Source: Hyphomicrobium sp.
GTDB lineage: Bacteria > Pseudomonadota > Alphaproteobacteria > Rhizobiales > Hyphomicrobiaceae
NCBI GenBank assembly: GCA_013141015.1
Contig: JABFRT010000042.1
Span: 1-59,045 of the forward strand
Reading direction: 5' to 3'
Length of the DNA stretch: 59,045 bases
Part shown: positions 35,915 to 44,680 of the stretch, piece after piece
Position numbering within the stretch: the stretch's first letter is position 1
How the letters are laid out: each line of letters opens with the position of its first letter
Notes under the pieces: model-generated
Told to the model about the DNA's origin: nothing
Databases searched by the model: none
The model's input: only the letters and a program-made list of their open reading frames with translations
Program-made: the position numbers and the translations under genes

Positions 35915-36184
35915 ATGGCCGAAGATGCAAGCGAAACCAACCCGCTCAAGAAATTACTGGCGCTGTCCGATCAGCTGAAGACCGCGGGGATAGCGCATGA
36001 CGTGACGAGATACCGGGAGGACGGCGTGTCGATCATCGCGTCCGTACCGGGTGAGAGATGGGAGATTGACGTTCTCGACGACGGTGAAGTCGTGGTCGAG
36101 ATCTACAAATCCCAAGGTGGTTGCCGCGGCGAAGAGGCTCTCAAGGACCTGTTCGAGCGGCATTCAGACATTGAAATCGAATGA
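35915..36184 (+). CDS. Small conserved protein between ffh and rpsP
   Basis: An 89-aa acidic protein with a helix ([20 protein letters not shown]) followed by three beta-strands ([31 protein letters not shown]) and a last helix. It starts nine bases after the ffh stop and ends 37 bases before rpsP. It is probably part of the ribosome/SRP operon. I cannot name a family; an RNA-binding or ribosome-linked role is inferred from position only. Confidence 0.75.
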   Translation: MAEDASETNPLKKLLALSDQLKTAGIAHDVTRYREDGVSIIASVPGERWEIDVLDDGEVVVEIYKSQGGCRGEEALKDLFERHSDIEIE

Positions 36185-36221
36185 AACTGCACACAAACAA
36201 ACCCGACTGAGGAGAATACCA

Positions 36222-36599
36222 ATGGCCGTCAAGATCCGCCTGTCGCGCGGTGGCGCAAAGAAGCGCCCTTACTACTACGTTGTCGTCGCCCACGGCACGA
36301 GCCCGCGCGATGGCCGCTATATCGAACAAATCGGCACGTTTGATCCGATGCTGAAGAAGGACAACCCGGAACGCGTCAAGCTCAACGACGAGCGCGTCAA
36401 GCACTGGCTCGGCGTTGGCGCACAGCCGACCGACCGTGTGCTGCGCCTGCTCGACATTAAGGGCCTCGCCAAGCGCACGCAGCCGAACAACCCAGACAAG
36501 GCCAAGCCGAAGAAGAAGGCGCAAGAACGCTTGGCTGCCGCTGCTGAGAAAGCTGCAAAGGCCGCGGAAGCCGCTGCCGCTCCAGCGGACGCTTCATAA
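36222..36599 (+). CDS. rpsP: 30S ribosomal protein S16
   Basis: A 125-aa S16 with the classic [20 protein letters not shown] start and the [12 protein letters not shown] block. The C-terminal extension is Lys/Ala-rich ([20 protein letters not shown]), longer than in gammaproteobacteria but usual in alphaproteobacteria. S16 binds 16S rRNA early in 30S assembly. GAGGAG lies about 8 nt before the ATG. A strong terminator follows, so rimM, normally next to rpsP, is transcribed separately. Confidence 0.97.
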   Translation: MAVKIRLSRGGAKKRPYYYVVVAHGTSPRDGRYIEQIGTFDPMLKKDNPERVKLNDERVKHWLGVGAQPTDRVLRLLDIKGLAKRTQPNNPDKAKPKKKAQERLAAAAEKAAKAAEAAAAPADAS

Positions 36600-36625
36600 G
36601 TCTTTAGAACAGAATTGCGTGATCG

Positions 36626-36665
36626 AAATAGCCTCCGGGTGCTTGCGCCTGGGGGCTATTCTTTG
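36626..36665 (+). terminator. Terminator after rpsP
   Basis: A stem AATAGCCTCCGGGTGC/GCGCCTGGGGGCTATT with one T-G pair and one mismatch has a short loop and is followed by CTTTGTGTT, about 26 bases after the rpsP stop. Confidence 0.85.
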
Positions 36666-36783
36666 TGTTGCATGAGCGGTGTGGCCCGCGATTTGAATTC
36701 AGTCCTCCATAGAACCAAGGACTCTTTTCCACCCGCCGCACGATCCGGATTGCCCAAAAAGCATTTTGAAAGGCCACCCGTTC

Positions 36784-37140
36784 ATGTTCCGCAATGGCAT
36801 TTATAAAGTCAGCTATCGCAGCAAAGACGACCCCAGCAGCTTTCCACAGGACGCGCTGGCGCTCATGCGCAATGGCAAGATTATCGGCGCCGACCGGCAT
36901 GGCGGCGTGTTTACCGGCGAACCGGTGTGCGGCGGCGGACCGCTCGAAAGCCTCAAACTCAACTTCACGCTTCCGCCCGGCGGGGAACTGGTGACGGGAT
37001 ACGTCGCAGGCGCTGGCGGCGCGTGCCTCGATCTCAATGGCCGGTTCGACCCGGCGCTCGACCGGCAAACGGCCACCGTTGAGATTTGCGGCGCGCCGGT
37101 TGAAGTGGTCGTCACGTACCTTGGCCCTTTGCCGGGGTAA
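36784..37140 (+). CDS. GrlR-like small protein
   Basis: A 118-aa protein with eight or so beta-strands. The start MFRNGIYKVSYRS, ALMRNGKIIGADRHGGVFTGE and the final VEICGAPVEVVVTYLGPLP fit the GrlR-type beta-barrel seen in many proteobacteria (in pathogens GrlR represses a type III secretion regulator). No secretion genes are in this window, so only the fold is suggested. It lies between the rpsP terminator and rimM, 39 bases before rimM, and may be co-transcribed with it. ATG 36784 has GAAAGG about 12 nt upstream; confidence in the family is moderate. Confidence 0.7.
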   Translation: MFRNGIYKVSYRSKDDPSSFPQDALALMRNGKIIGADRHGGVFTGEPVCGGGPLESLKLNFTLPPGGELVTGYVAGAGGACLDLNGRFDPALDRQTATVEICGAPVEVVVTYLGPLPG

Positions 37141-37179
37141 CCCCTTGCCTGAAAGGGCAAGCCAGGGCATCACCTCGGC

Positions 37180-37761
37180 ATGACAAACGCAACTGAGACA
37201 GCGGGTGGCCGCCGCATTCTGCTTGGCCAGATCGGCAGTGCTCACGGCATCCGCGGCGATGTGATGGTGCGCACCTATACAGCTGACCCGGCAAGCATCG
37301 CAGCCTACGGTCCGCTGACCGATAAGGATGGCGCACGCCCGCTGACATTGAGCGTTGTGCGGGTCACCGATAAAGGCGTGGTCGCCCGCATCAAAGGCGT
37401 CAGCGACCGCAACGCGGCTGAACTTTTGCGGGGACGCGAACTCTATGTGCTCCGCGCCAAGCTGCCGGATGCAGACGAGGCGGAATACTACCACGCCGAC
37501 TTGATTGGGCTTGAAGCCGTCACCGAAGACGGCCATCCCTTTGGGCGCGTGATCGCAGTGCAGAATTTCGGCGCCGGCGATTTGCTTGAAATCCGCGTCG
37601 GAGACAGCCGCGACGTTGAATTTATTCCGTTCACCAACGCCTGCGTGCCGGACGTCGATATTGCGGCCGGGCGGCTGACTGTGGTGCCGCCGGTACTCAC
37701 CGGTGAAGCCGGACCGGATGACCGGGAGGCCGAGGTCGGAGACGCCAGTGGCGACGACTAG
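37180..37761 (+). CDS. rimM: Ribosome maturation factor RimM
   Basis: 16S rRNA processing and 30S assembly factor that binds S19. It is 193 aa. The N-terminal RimM domain (ILLGQIGSAHGIRGDVMVRT) is joined to a PRC-barrel (YYHADLIGLEAVTEDG to the FIPFTNACVPDVDI block). In most proteobacteria trmD and rplS follow; here the next gene is convergent (UbiH-type) and shares the stop-region CTAG, so that operon is broken here. An acidic tail of about 20 residues ends the protein. Confidence 0.93.
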   Translation: MTNATETAGGRRILLGQIGSAHGIRGDVMVRTYTADPASIAAYGPLTDKDGARPLTLSVVRVTDKGVVARIKGVSDRNAAELLRGRELYVLRAKLPDADEAEYYHADLIGLEAVTEDGHPFGRVIAVQNFGAGDLLEIRVGDSRDVEFIPFTNACVPDVDIAAGRLTVVPPVLTGEAGPDDREAEVGDASGDD

Positions 37762-38999
37762 ACCCGCTGACCCCTGACAAGTTTGGGCAGATCGCCGGAA
37801 AGCCCGGCGGCTTCGGTCATGATCATTTGCTTCAACTGCGGGATCTGATCGACGATGCCAAGGCCCGCGCCGCGTGCCGCGCGGAAAATCGCATTATCGA
37901 CGCCGAACACGCGATTGAGCCCGTCATAGGCTGCCGCCGACAACGTTGAATCAAACCGCCGCCAGCGCGCATAGCGCTCAAGAGCTGGCCCGTTACCGAA
38001 ATCAAGACCGATGCGCGCCGCGTCGGTTAGAACCTCAACCAGCGCCGCCACATCGCGGAACGCAAGGTTGACGCCTTGGCCGGCAATTGGATGAACGCCG
38101 TGCGCGGCATCGCCGATCAATGCGAAACGCTTAGCCGTTAAATCACGGGCCATTTTTACATCCAGCGGCCAGGACTGGCGCTTGCCGACCAGCGTGATCG
38201 CGCCGAAGCGGCCGCCGATCCGGTTGTCAATTTCTTCGAGAAACGCCGCGTCGTCGAGCAGCAGAACACGGGCTGCCTCTGCATCGCGCGAACTCCAGGT
38301 GATGCAGGCCCGGTTATCTTTGAGCGGCAGCACCGCGAAGGGGCCACCCGGCAAAAAGTGCTGAATGGCGACGCCGTTGTGCGGACGCTCGAATTGTACG
38401 GTCGCAACGATACCGCGCTGTGCGTAGCCCCAACCCATTGTTTTGATGCCGGCGGCCTGACGCAACTTGGATTGCCGGCCTTCGGCCGCGACACACAAGG
38501 ATGCTTCGATGGCGCGGCCGTCATTCAAGGCAATCGTGGCGGCATAGTCACCCAGCGTGAGGCCGGATGCTTCTGCCGGCGCAATCCAGGTAATCGCCGC
38601 ATCGGTGGCGACCGTTTTATAAAGGGCCCGATGCAGGACTGCGCTTGGCACCATATAAGCCGATGGCGTACCGTCCGCCGTTTTTGCATCATAGGTGAGA
38701 CGCGTTGGCCGCACGCCGTCAGACAAGGCTGAGTCCGAAATTTCAATAGTCGTCATTGCTTCCGCGTCATCGGCAAGATGTTGCCAGACACCAAGACTTT
38801 CAAGCACGGCCTTCGCGCCCGCCCAAATCGCAAACGCGCGGGAGTCGTCAGCCGCAGCAGTCTGTGGCGCAACCGCGCGGTCGATGACGGCGATCCGCAG
38901 GCCCTCGCCCAAGGCCTGACTGAGACCGCGCGCCAAGGCGAGGCCGGCAAAGCTTGCGCCGGAAATGGCGATGTCGAAGCGCGTCGGATTGTCCGTCAC
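37758..38999 (-). CDS. UbiH/UbiF/VisC-type FAD-dependent ubiquinone hydroxylase
   Basis: A 413-aa flavoprotein monooxygenase of the UbiH/COQ6 family, which hydroxylates the ubiquinone ring. The N-terminal FAD-binding ISGASFAGLALARGL fits the GxGxxG fold (Ala/Ser variant). The C-terminal RFALIGDAAHGVHPIAGQGVN contains the GD motif that binds the FAD ribityl. The residue pattern does not let me say whether it acts at C5, C6 or C1, so no symbol is given. It shares a four-base overlap with rimM (convergent) and is divergent from tesB. Confidence 0.92.
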   Translation of the reverse strand: MTDNPTRFDIAISGASFAGLALARGLSQALGEGLRIAVIDRAVAPQTAAADDSRAFAIWAGAKAVLESLGVWQHLADDAEAMTTIEISDSALSDGVRPTRLTYDAKTADGTPSAYMVPSAVLHRALYKTVATDAAITWIAPAEASGLTLGDYAATIALNDGRAIEASLCVAAEGRQSKLRQAAGIKTMGWGYAQRGIVATVQFERPHNGVAIQHFLPGGPFAVLPLKDNRACITWSSRDAEAARVLLLDDAAFLEEIDNRIGGRFGAITLVGKRQSWPLDVKMARDLTAKRFALIGDAAHGVHPIAGQGVNLAFRDVAALVEVLTDAARIGLDFGNGPALERYARWRRFDSTLSAAAYDGLNRVFGVDNAIFRAARGAGLGIVDQIPQLKQMIMTEAAGLSGDLPKLVRGQRV

Positions 39000-39111
39000 A
39001 GCAACTGTCCTTCGAAATGCCCGATCGATTGCTTGACAGGCTTGCTGGCAAGCAGGTCCAGTGTCGCCATGCTACGCCCGGCAAAGCAAGCGAATAAAGT
39101 CGAGGATGACG

Positions 39112-40011
39112 ATGTCTGACGCCGACCAGTATGCCTCCCCCGCACTGCAAAAACTTATCGCAACGCTGACTTTGGAGCGGTTGGAGGACAACCTGTTTCG
39201 CGGCGTCGAAGCGGGTGTCGGCTGGCAGCGGGTCTACGGCGGGCAGGTGCTGGGGCAGGCCCTTGCGGCCGCCGCAGCAACTGTTGGCGATGACCGCGCC
39301 ATTCATTCACTGCATGGCTATTTTCTGCTGGCTGGCGACCCTGACCATGCGATTGTTTACGATGTTGAACGGATCCGCGATGGCGGCAGTTTCACAACCC
39401 GCCGGGTGAAAGCGCTGCAGCATGGCCGCGCGATATTCTCGATGAGCGCTTCATTCCATAAGCACGAGGACGGCTTTGAGCACCAATCGACCATGCCGGA
39501 TGTGCCGCCGCCCGAAGCCCTGCCGAGCGCCCAAGATCTGATTTCCGGCATGATGGCGCATTTGCCGGAAAACATGCGGGCCTATTGGAAGCGCGCGCAC
39601 CCCATTGACGTGCGGATCGTCGATCCAAGCCGCTATACCAGCCGCGAGCCGCGCCCCGCCCAGCAAAGCGTGTGGCTGAAGACCAACGGCCGGCTGCCCG
39701 AGACGCCCCACCTGCATCAGGCGACGCTTGCCTATGCCTCCGATTTCACATTGCTCGACACGGCGCTGGTTGCCCACGGCAAGTTGCTGTTCGACCGCGA
39801 CATCCAACTGGCAAGCCTTGACCACGCCATGTGGTTCCACAGGCCGTTCCGCGCCGATGACTGGCTTTTGTACGTCCAGGACAGCCCGACAGCGTCAGGT
39901 GCGCGAGGGTATTGCCGGGGCGCCATCTATGACCGGTCAGGTGCGTTGGTCGCCTCAACGGTACAGGAAGGTCTCATGCGCAAACGCGACACCGCCTTCG
40001 TGCTTAAATAA
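39112..40011 (+). CDS. tesB: Acyl-CoA thioesterase II (TesB)
   Basis: A 299-aa double hot-dog thioesterase that hydrolyses medium- and long-chain acyl-CoA. Recognisable blocks are VYGGQVLGQALAAAAATV, SLHGYFLLAGDP, RRVKALQHGRAIFSMSASFH, and SLDHAMWFHRPFRADDWLLY near the C-terminus with the catalytic Asp. I chose ATG 39112 because GAGG is spaced six bases before it; ATG 39106 overlaps that GAGG. It is monocistronic, followed by the nitrogen-regulated glnK promoter region. Confidence 0.93.
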   Translation: MSDADQYASPALQKLIATLTLERLEDNLFRGVEAGVGWQRVYGGQVLGQALAAAAATVGDDRAIHSLHGYFLLAGDPDHAIVYDVERIRDGGSFTTRRVKALQHGRAIFSMSASFHKHEDGFEHQSTMPDVPPPEALPSAQDLISGMMAHLPENMRAYWKRAHPIDVRIVDPSRYTSREPRPAQQSVWLKTNGRLPETPHLHQATLAYASDFTLLDTALVAHGKLLFDRDIQLASLDHAMWFHRPFRADDWLLYVQDSPTASGARGYCRGAIYDRSGALVASTVQEGLMRKRDTAFVLK

Positions 40012-40113
40012 CTAGCACAAACACCTTTTTGCACTATTTTTTAGCCGCTTTTGCTGCGCTGCAACCTAAGTCCAGTTGCGAGCAATCTCAATTTTTGCAT
40101 GCTTTTCAACATG

Positions 40114-40128
40114 TTAACGATTCGTTAG
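40114..40128. promoter_or_regulatory. CtrA-box-like motif upstream of glnK
   Basis: TTAACGATTCGTTAG has TTAA-N7-TTAG, one mismatch from the CtrA consensus TTAA-N7-TTAA. It ends four bases before the sigma-54-type element. The motif is short and may occur by chance. Confidence 0.25.
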
Positions 40129-40132
40129 CGAG

Positions 40133-40148
40133 TTGGCACGGGACTTGA
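40133..40148 (+). promoter_or_regulatory. Sigma-54-type -24/-12 promoter of glnK-amtB
   Basis: TTGGCACGGGACTTGA matches TGGCAC-N5-TTGC with the GG and the final dinucleotide at the right 12-base spacing, but has GA in place of GC at -12. It lies about 100 bases before the glnK start. glnK-amtB operons in Rhizobiales are usually transcribed from NtrC-activated sigma-54 promoters, so this is the expected place. A possible NtrC half-site TGCACTA is at 40030-40036. Confidence 0.7.
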
Positions 40149-40230
40149 CTCTCTCCCTTCCGAAGCCCGGATCCGACAGCATTTTGCCGGGTGGCGTTTC
40201 GAGCATCCGGCGTTTTGCCGGAACAGATAG

Positions 40231-40584
<354 letters not shown>

Positions 40585-40636
40585 GCCAGCGCCGCGCCTT
40601 CAAACACCTCACTTTGTCAAATCAGGGAGTTTTCAC

Positions 40637-42184
40637 ATGACGTCTCGACTTCTAGCGCGCTGCGCCTTGGGCTTGGGGGCCCTTGGTGCCTTAGCGCTTG
40701 TCATTGACCCGGCGCTGGCCCAAGACGCCGCAACCGCCGTCAAGGATGCAGCTGCCGCTGCCCCGGCCGCCGCTGAAGCAGCACCCGCTGCCGCACCCGC
40801 CGCACCCGTTCCCAACAAAGGCGACACCGCCTTTATGGTTCTCTCATCGGTCCTGGTTCTTCTGATGACCGTGCCCGGCCTCGCCCTTTTCTACGGCGGC
40901 CTCGTGCGCACCAAGAACATGCTGTCGATGTTCATGCAGGTGTTCGCAACGCTGTGCCTCGTGGCTGTGATCTGGGTGGTCTATGGCTACTCGATGACCT
41001 TCACCAACGGCGGCTCGCTTAACGACTATGTCGGCGGGTTCTCTAAGGTCCTGCTGAAAGGCGTTGATGCCAACAGCGTCGCGGCGACCTTCTCGAATGG
41101 CGTGTACATTCCGGAATACGTGTACATCGTGTTCCAGATGACCTTCGCCTGCATCACGCCAGGCCTCATCCTCGGTGCGGTTGCCGAGCGTATGAAGTTC
41201 TCGGCCATCTTGTTGTTCATGGCGCTGTGGGTCACGGTGATCTACTTCCCTGTTGCACACATGGTCTGGTACTGGGGCGGCCCGGATGCGTTCGGTAACG
41301 CTGCCAAGGCCCTTGCAAGCGCAACGGGCGAAGGCAAAGCTGCAGCTCAGACCGCTCTTGATGGCGTGCTTGGCGATGCTGGCCTGCTGTTCAAGTGGGG
41401 CGCACTCGACTTCGCCGGTGGCAACGTTGTGCACATCAACGCTGGTATCGCGGGCCTCGTCGGCTGCCTCATCCTCGGCAAACGCGTCGGCTACGGCAAA
41501 GAACATATGCCGCCACACTCTCTGACGATGTGCATGATCGGCGCTGCCCTTCTGTGGGTTGGCTGGTTCGGCTTCAACGTCGGCTCGAACCTTGAGATCA
41601 ACGCTTTCGCAGGCCAGGTGTTCATCAACACCTTCATCGCGACGGCAGGTGGCGCACTCTCTTGGATGATCATCGAATGGATCGCCAAGGGTAAGCCATC
41701 GGCACTTGGTCTCGCGTCCGGCGTGGTTGCTGGTCTCGTGGCGATTACACCGGCTTGCGGTTTCGTCGGCGTCATCGGCGCTCTCGCACTCGGCCTGATC
41801 GTCAGCCCAATCTGCTTCTTGTTCGTCTCGGCGATCAAGGGCGCACTCGGCTACGACGACAGCCTCGACGTCTTCGGCGTACACTGCGTCGGCGGCATCA
41901 TCGGCGCTCTGGCGACTGGCATCCTGGTCGATCCGAGCCTCGGTGGCACGGGTATTCCGGACTACATCTCCAAGCCGGGTGAACTGACGGTCGGCACCTA
42001 CGACATGATCACCCAGCTCACCGCTCAGGCGAAGGCTGTTGGAACGACGCTGCTGTGGAGCGGCATCGGTTCGGCGATCTTGTTCAAACTGGTTGATATC
42101 ATCGTCGGTCTGCGTCCGGTCACCGACCAGGAACGCGAAGGTCTCGATATCACCGACCACGGCGAACGCGCTTACAACTACTAA
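40637..42184 (+). CDS. amtB: Ammonium transporter AmtB
   Basis: A 515-aa ammonium channel. A signal sequence of about 30 residues (ending PALAQ) is followed by an Ala/Pro-rich linker of 33 or so residues, then about eleven transmembrane helices. Pore residues appear in family blocks: the twin-His motif is likely His of VVHINAGIAGLVG and of GVHCVGGIIG; the gate Phe region is VWYWGGPDAF. The N-terminal extension is longer than in E. coli AmtB. AGGGAG lies about 8 nt upstream. Two hairpins follow. Confidence 0.95.
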   Translation: MTSRLLARCALGLGALGALALVIDPALAQDAATAVKDAAAAAPAAAEAAPAAAPAAPVPNKGDTAFMVLSSVLVLLMTVPGLALFYGGLVRTKNMLSMFMQVFATLCLVAVIWVVYGYSMTFTNGGSLNDYVGGFSKVLLKGVDANSVAATFSNGVYIPEYVYIVFQMTFACITPGLILGAVAERMKFSAILLFMALWVTVIYFPVAHMVWYWGGPDAFGNAAKALASATGEGKAAAQTALDGVLGDAGLLFKWGALDFAGGNVVHINAGIAGLVGCLILGKRVGYGKEHMPPHSLTMCMIGAALLWVGWFGFNVGSNLEINAFAGQVFINTFIATAGGALSWMIIEWIAKGKPSALGLASGVVAGLVAITPACGFVGVIGALALGLIVSPICFLFVSAIKGALGYDDSLDVFGVHCVGGIIGALATGILVDPSLGGTGIPDYISKPGELTVGTYDMITQLTAQAKAVGTTLLWSGIGSAILFKLVDIIVGLRPVTDQEREGLDITDHGERAYNY

Positions 42185-42200
42185 GGGCTTGAGGGAGCCT

Positions 42201-42250
42201 GCTGCGGACCGGTCTTACAGGGATTGGTCCGCGGCATTCCTCTTTGTTTC
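42201..42250 (+). terminator. Terminator after amtB
   Basis: A 10-bp stem GCTGCGGACC/GGTCCGCGGC (one wobble) with a 15-base loop is followed by ATTCCTCTTTGTTT. A second hairpin at 42289-42320 (CCCGGCA/TGCCGGG with TCATTTTT) probably terminates transcription in the opposite direction or backs up this one. Confidence 0.7.
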
Positions 42251-42318
42251 TCCCGGGCACACGTTTCCCCTAGATGTGCTCAAACCTTGGCCCGGCAGCG
42301 AAAGTTGCCGGGTCATTT

Positions 42319-42861
42319 TTATGTGCAGGTGATGACCTTCGATCCTTGCCGGACGGCCCGCAGAACTTTGATCAGGTCGCGTCGGGAGAGCGCTATGCAC
42401 CCCTCGGTCGGCTGATATCCCCGTCGTGCCACATGCATGAAGATGGCACTGCCGCGCTGGCGCAGACGCGGGCGGATATTGTAGTCGAGCACGACAATGA
42501 TATCGTACAGCCCATCCTCCCGCCACAGCCGTTCAGCACTCGCCGGATAGGGGTGGCTGACGGGCCTGTTGTAATTGCGGTCACCGGCCGCATCGCACCA
42601 GCCATCGTCCACACCAATCGCCTGGACCGTCAGGGCGGTCACAGGGCGGCGGCCAGCTGTAGGGTTGAAATAGGCTGTCTGCACCCCGAACCGGCCCCAC
42701 GGCGTCGCGCCATCGCCCTCACGCTTCACAACCCGGGTTCCACCACGCCCAAGCGCACAGCGCAGGCGCAGGGGGCCGCAGTCCAGCAGCCCCTGTTGCC
42801 GGTTGGCGCTCAACCGTCTCACGATGAGTTGAGGTGGTTTGCCTCTGGCCCGTGTTGACAT
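42319..42861 (-). CDS. L,D-transpeptidase (YkuD) family protein
   Basis: A 180-aa protein with a YkuD catalytic domain. Catalytic Cys at about 155 (TEGCIALSR) and His at about 143 (IFMHVARRG) match the H...GC(I/V)xL signature of L,D-transpeptidases, which make 3-3 cross-links or attach proteins to peptidoglycan. It has no clear signal peptide. The start at ATG 42861 is preceded by a purine stretch GGGGGAT at about 12 nt; GTG 42891 is an alternative. It is an unlinked gene, convergent with amtB. Confidence 0.85.
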   Translation of the reverse strand: MSTRARGKPPQLIVRRLSANRQQGLLDCGPLRLRCALGRGGTRVVKREGDGATPWGRFGVQTAYFNPTAGRRPVTALTVQAIGVDDGWCDAAGDRNYNRPVSHPYPASAERLWREDGLYDIIVVLDYNIRPRLRQRGSAIFMHVARRGYQPTEGCIALSRRDLIKVLRAVRQGSKVITCT

Positions 42862-42986
42862 CGCCGGCTGCCGATCCCCCTTGTCAGACACCGCCCTGAC
42901 CCTATGTTGCGGGCAGCCGTGATGCTAGACTTCAGCCACGATCACACGCAAGACGTCCACCCAACCGACACCTGGAGCTTCTATCC

Positions 42987-43673
42987 ATGAGCACGGCCCG
43001 TAAGGTCCTTCTCGTCGACGACGACGAGGATCTCCGCACCTCTCTCAAGGATCAGCTGGTTCTGCACGACGAATTTGATGTCTTCGAAGCCAACACGGCA
43101 ACCAAGGGCATGGAAGCCGCCAAGGCCGGACGATTCGATCTCGTGGTCTTCGACGTCGGCCTGCCCGACATGGATGGCCGCGAGGCCGTCAAGATGCTGC
43201 GCAAGGGCGGGTTCAAAACACCAATCGTAATGCTGACCGGAAACACCTCCGACGCAGATCAGATCCTCGGTCTCGACGCTGGCGCCAACGACTACGTTTT
43301 AAAGCCGTTCAAGTTCGCAGTGCTGCTGGCCCGCATTCGCGCCCAACTGCGCCAGCATGAGCAAAGCGAAGATGCAGTGTTCGCCATCGGCCACTACACT
43401 TTTAAACCGGCCTCAAAACTGCTGGTCGATCAGACCGGCACCAAAATCCGTCTGACAGAAAAGGAAACCTCGATCCTCAAATACCTGTATCGCTCGGGCG
43501 ATAAAGTGGTCTCGCGCGATGTGCTGCTGCATGAGGTGTGGGGCTATAACGCAGGCGTCACCACTCATACGCTTGAGACGCATATCTACCGTCTGCGCCA
43601 GAAAATTGAAAAAGACCCTTCAAATGCTGAGCTTTTGATCACCGAGAGCGGCGGATACAAACTCGCGCCCTGA
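42987..43673 (+). CDS. OmpR-type two-component response regulator
   Basis: A 228-aa regulator with a REC domain (phospho-acceptor Asp at about residue 56 in VFDVGLPDMDG; acidic DDDED at 11-15; Lys in YVLKPF) and a C-terminal winged helix (RLTEKETSILKYLYRS, ETHIYRLRQKIEKDP). No histidine kinase is adjacent, so its partner is elsewhere. The type resembles CenR-like regulators of envelope integrity in alphaproteobacteria; that is a guess from pattern. It begins 96 bases after the opposite-strand L,D-transpeptidase, divergent from it. Confidence 0.92.
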   Translation: MSTARKVLLVDDDEDLRTSLKDQLVLHDEFDVFEANTATKGMEAAKAGRFDLVVFDVGLPDMDGREAVKMLRKGGFKTPIVMLTGNTSDADQILGLDAGANDYVLKPFKFAVLLARIRAQLRQHEQSEDAVFAIGHYTFKPASKLLVDQTGTKIRLTEKETSILKYLYRSGDKVVSRDVLLHEVWGYNAGVTTHTLETHIYRLRQKIEKDPSNAELLITESGGYKLAP

Positions 43674-43912
43674 TCTATTGTACACAGGACATTATTCTCA
43701 AGTCGGGTTGTCCCAGACTATCCCCAGGGCGTCCACACCCTGGCTGGACCCGGCCGCCGCGATGTGGTGAGTAGCAACACGGACATGCCGCCTCCCGCCG
43801 CGTCAAGCGCGCGATTGCTGGCTCTTCGCGTACGATGTTGAACTCGTACTGTGTGACGTTGCGTCTGTCGCGTTCCAGTTCCCCAGTTCCAAATCGCAGT
43901 GGAGAGTGACCG

Positions 43913-44431
43913 ATGGCAATCGATGCCCTCGTCAAACCGTTTTTGCTTTTGCCCCTGTTCCAGGGATTGAAGCCTTTGCAGTTGACGGAAATTGTACGCC
44001 GCGCGGACCGCATCATTTACCGGCCGGGCGACGTCATCATCGAGGAAGATCAGCCCGGTGAAGCGGCGATTATCATCGTCTCAGGCGAAGCTGTGCGATT
44101 GCAGAATGACGAACCTGGCAATGCGGCGCAGCCCATTGCTGAAGGATCGATGATTGGCGAATTGGCGATGCTGGTTGAAACCGTGCACGCGTCAACCATC
44201 GTAGCGCGCACCACTGTTAAAGCCTTGCGCCTCACGCGCAGCGAAATGCATGAAGCGATGGCAGATGACCCAAGACTTGCCGATCATCTAACTCAGAAAA
44301 TTACTGCCCGCCTTCACCGCCTCGCCCAGGAGTTGCGCTCGGTTGATCAGGCTTTGGCCGATATCGCCGGGATTGAAGCGATTGTGCAGGCGCAAGTGCC
44401 GCCGGCTTTCACAGCGTCACCGCTGCACTGA
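43913..44431 (+). CDS. Cyclic-nucleotide-binding-domain protein
   Basis: A 172-aa protein with one cNMP-binding (CRP-like) beta-barrel. The blocks FLLLPLFQGLKPLQLTEIV, IIYRPGDVIIEEDQPGEAAI and GSMIGELAML (phosphate-binding cassette) are typical. There is no helix-turn-helix after the effector domain; the C-terminus is helical (RLHRLAQELRSVDQALADI). So it is a sensor without DNA binding, probably acting by protein contact. GGAGAG lies about 6 nt before the ATG. The candidate small RNA lies convergent just after it. Confidence 0.86.
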   Translation: MAIDALVKPFLLLPLFQGLKPLQLTEIVRRADRIIYRPGDVIIEEDQPGEAAIIIVSGEAVRLQNDEPGNAAQPIAEGSMIGELAMLVETVHASTIVARTTVKALRLTRSEMHEAMADDPRLADHLTQKITARLHRLAQELRSVDQALADIAGIEAIVQAQVPPAFTASPLH

Positions 44432-44461
44432 ACCGCATATAAGCTTGATCTATACGGAAGC

Positions 44462-44610
44462 CAGAAAAGGGTGCGCCCAGTTCCGGGGGGAGGAACTGGG
44501 CGCTATTTGCGCTTGTCGCGCTCGGTTCCGGGAGGGAAGCCGGAACCAGAGATGACGCCTTCGGTCAGACGGGGGGCACTTACCGAATACAGGGTGGCGT
44601 CACCTGCATG
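44462..44610 (-). ncRNA. Candidate small RNA with three C-rich-loop hairpins
   Basis: Read on the minus strand, three hairpins follow each other. The first, TTCGGT/ACCGAA (44560-44587), has a 16-base loop with CCCCCC. The second, GGTTCCGG/CCGGAACC (44524-44547), has loop CTTCCCTC. The third, GCGCCCAGTTCC/GGAACTGGGCGC (44473-44503), is a perfect 12-bp stem with loop TCCCCCC and then ACCCTTTTCT. C-rich CUCCC loops that pair with Shine-Dalgarno sequences are the mark of alpha-r14/cuckoo-type RNAs of alphaproteobacteria. The last stem could be its terminator. The 5' end and promoter are not placed. The alternative is simply a terminator of the cNMP gene. Confidence 0.45.
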
Positions 44611-44680
44611 TGAGGTAGTTAAGCGCAGAACCGGCAAATTCAATAGGGGGTGTGTGGCCAGATCACGAAAACGTGATCGG

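Noticed and set aside
43674-43912. tRNA or small RNA before the cNMP-binding gene
   Set aside because: No cloverleaf or terminator found; only scattered short inverted repeats.
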